This document shows, in pieces, positions 7,482-8,122 of a stretch of DNA of 8,122 nucleotides (position 1 is the first letter of the stretch; every line of letters starts with the position of its first letter). The notes beneath the pieces are model-generated. The model worked only from the letters and a program-made list of their open reading frames with translations. It did not search any database and had not been told where the DNA came from. Source of the DNA: Betaproteobacteria bacterium (lineage in GTDB: Bacteria > Pseudomonadota > Gammaproteobacteria > Burkholderiales > Casimicrobiaceae); contig PLYG01000523.1 in assembly GCA_003153335.1 (NCBI GenBank), positions 1,197 to 9,318 on the forward strand. The letters run 5' to 3'. Position numbers and translations under genes: made by a program.

Positions 7482-8122
7482 ATGACAAGCGAGCGTGGTG
7501 GAGAATTCGGCTTCACCCCAGCGCACGATGCACCCATCCCGTACCTGCGCCGGACCCGGGACTACTACGCGGCATTGGGCTATGGCGCGCCTTACCAGTG
7601 GGCGCATTATGCGGAGGTGCCGTTCCAGCCGCTGAAAAAGGCGCTCTCCGCATGCCGGGTCGGGCTCGTCACCACGGCAGCGCCCCATCAGCCAGACAAG
7701 GGGAATCAGGGGCCCGGCGCGCCGTACAACGCGGCGGCCAAGTTCTATGCGGTCTACTCGAGCGATACCAGGCGTGACCACGACCTGCGTATTGCGCATG
7801 TTGCCATCGATCGCCAGCACACCACGGCCGAGGACCCCGGCGTGTACTTCCCGCTGGCTGCGCTGCGCGAGAGCGCCGCTTCGGGCCGTATCGGTTCCGT
7901 TGCGCCGCGCTTCCATGGTGCCCCGACCAATCGCAGCCATCGGATGACGCTTGAGATCGATTGCCCTGAAATTGTTGCCCGCTGCAAGGCCGATGGTGTC
8001 GACGCGGCGATCCTGGTTCCCAACTGCCCCGTGTGCCATCAGAGCGTCAGCCTCGCGGCGCGGGCGCTGGAAGAAAACGGCATCGCGACGATCATCCTGG
8101 GCTGCGCCAAGGACATCGTCGA
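7482..8122 (+). CDS. GrdB/PrdB-like reductase subunit, cysteine form, C-terminus cut by window edge
   Basis: Member of the selenoprotein B family of glycine/sarcosine/betaine reductase and D-proline reductase (GrdB, PrdB). In clostridia these carry a selenocysteine that attacks the amino-acid substrate. The first 213 residues are visible with no stop. Family features: an N-terminal IPYLRRTRDYYAALGY...WAHYAEVPF block, RVGLVTTAA (start of a Rossmann-like strand), DHDLRIAHVAIDRQHTT, and YFPLAALRESAASGRIGSVA. Then DGVDAAILVPNCPVCHQS follows, where Cys182-Pro-Val-Cys185 occupies the place of the Sec-x-x-Cys motif. Codon 182 is TGC and no TGA is read in frame. The domain starts near the N-terminus, so it resembles the shorter PrdB subunit more than full GrdB. 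The actual substrate is unknown; proteobacterial relatives are mostly uncharacterised, and a redox role is inferred from CxxC. Codon use looks like its neighbours. Confidence 0.8.
   Translation, partial: MTSERGGEFGFTPAHDAPIPYLRRTRDYYAALGYGAPYQWAHYAEVPFQPLKKALSACRVGLVTTAAPHQPDKGNQGPGAPYNAAAKFYAVYSSDTRRDHDLRIAHVAIDRQHTTAEDPGVYFPLAALRESAASGRIGSVAPRFHGAPTNRSHRMTLEIDCPEIVARCKADGVDAAILVPNCPVCHQSVSLAARALEENGIATIILGCAKDIV

Noticed and set aside
7340..7777. A plus-strand frame with an ATG at 7400 preceded by a purine-rich AGAGGA
   Set aside because: It overlaps the GrdB/PrdB-like gene in another frame and gives an Arg/Gly/Ala-rich product with no motif. The AGAGGA could still lie within a leader.
8022..8036. 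Possible selenocysteine codon or SECIS element in the GrdB/PrdB-like gene
   Set aside because: The codon at the catalytic position is TGC, and no in-frame TGA occurs in the visible 213 codons, so selenocysteine insertion is not needed.
7398..8039. A 213-codon minus-strand frame opposite the right-edge gene
   Set aside because: The plus-strand frame from 7482 carries clear GrdB/PrdB family motifs and a good ribosome binding site; the antisense product has no recognisable features.

Overview
The window reads as a GC-rich proteobacterial chromosome segment (roughly 60-65 % G+C by eye). The four glycogen enzymes resemble the Escherichia coli type closely, motif by motif, which points to the beta- or gammaproteobacteria. 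I cannot name the genus.

Layout: nearly everything is a glycogen-metabolism cluster on the minus strand, in transcription order glgC (7298-6021), glgA (5945-4515), glgP (4180-1715), glgB (1699 to beyond the left edge). GlgC makes ADP-glucose, GlgA polymerises it into alpha-1,4-glucan, GlgB adds alpha-1,6 branches, and GlgP releases glucose-1-phosphate from chain ends. Synthesis and breakdown are therefore encoded together. Gaps are 75 bp (glgC-glgA, with a GC-rich hairpin), 334 bp (glgA-glgP) and 15 bp (glgP-glgB). The 334-bp gap is the structural oddity of the cluster. It holds a 9-bp perfect inverted repeat and a 111-codon frame that starts across the glgA stop and ends 6 bp before the glgP start. 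No debranching enzyme gene (glgX) is visible, but it could lie beyond glgB.

At the right edge, across a 183-bp divergent intergenic region, a plus-strand gene starts at 7482 and runs off the window. It matches the selenoprotein B family of glycine/sarcosine/betaine and D-proline reductases (GrdB/PrdB-like). The expected selenocysteine is an ordinary cysteine in a CPVC motif, so this is a cysteine form of a family best known as selenoproteins. Nothing visible links it to glycogen.

The core of the window is conventional metabolism. I found no mobile element, CRISPR array, tRNA or rRNA. The observations most worth a second look are the Cys-form GrdB/PrdB-like protein and the glgA-glgP gap.
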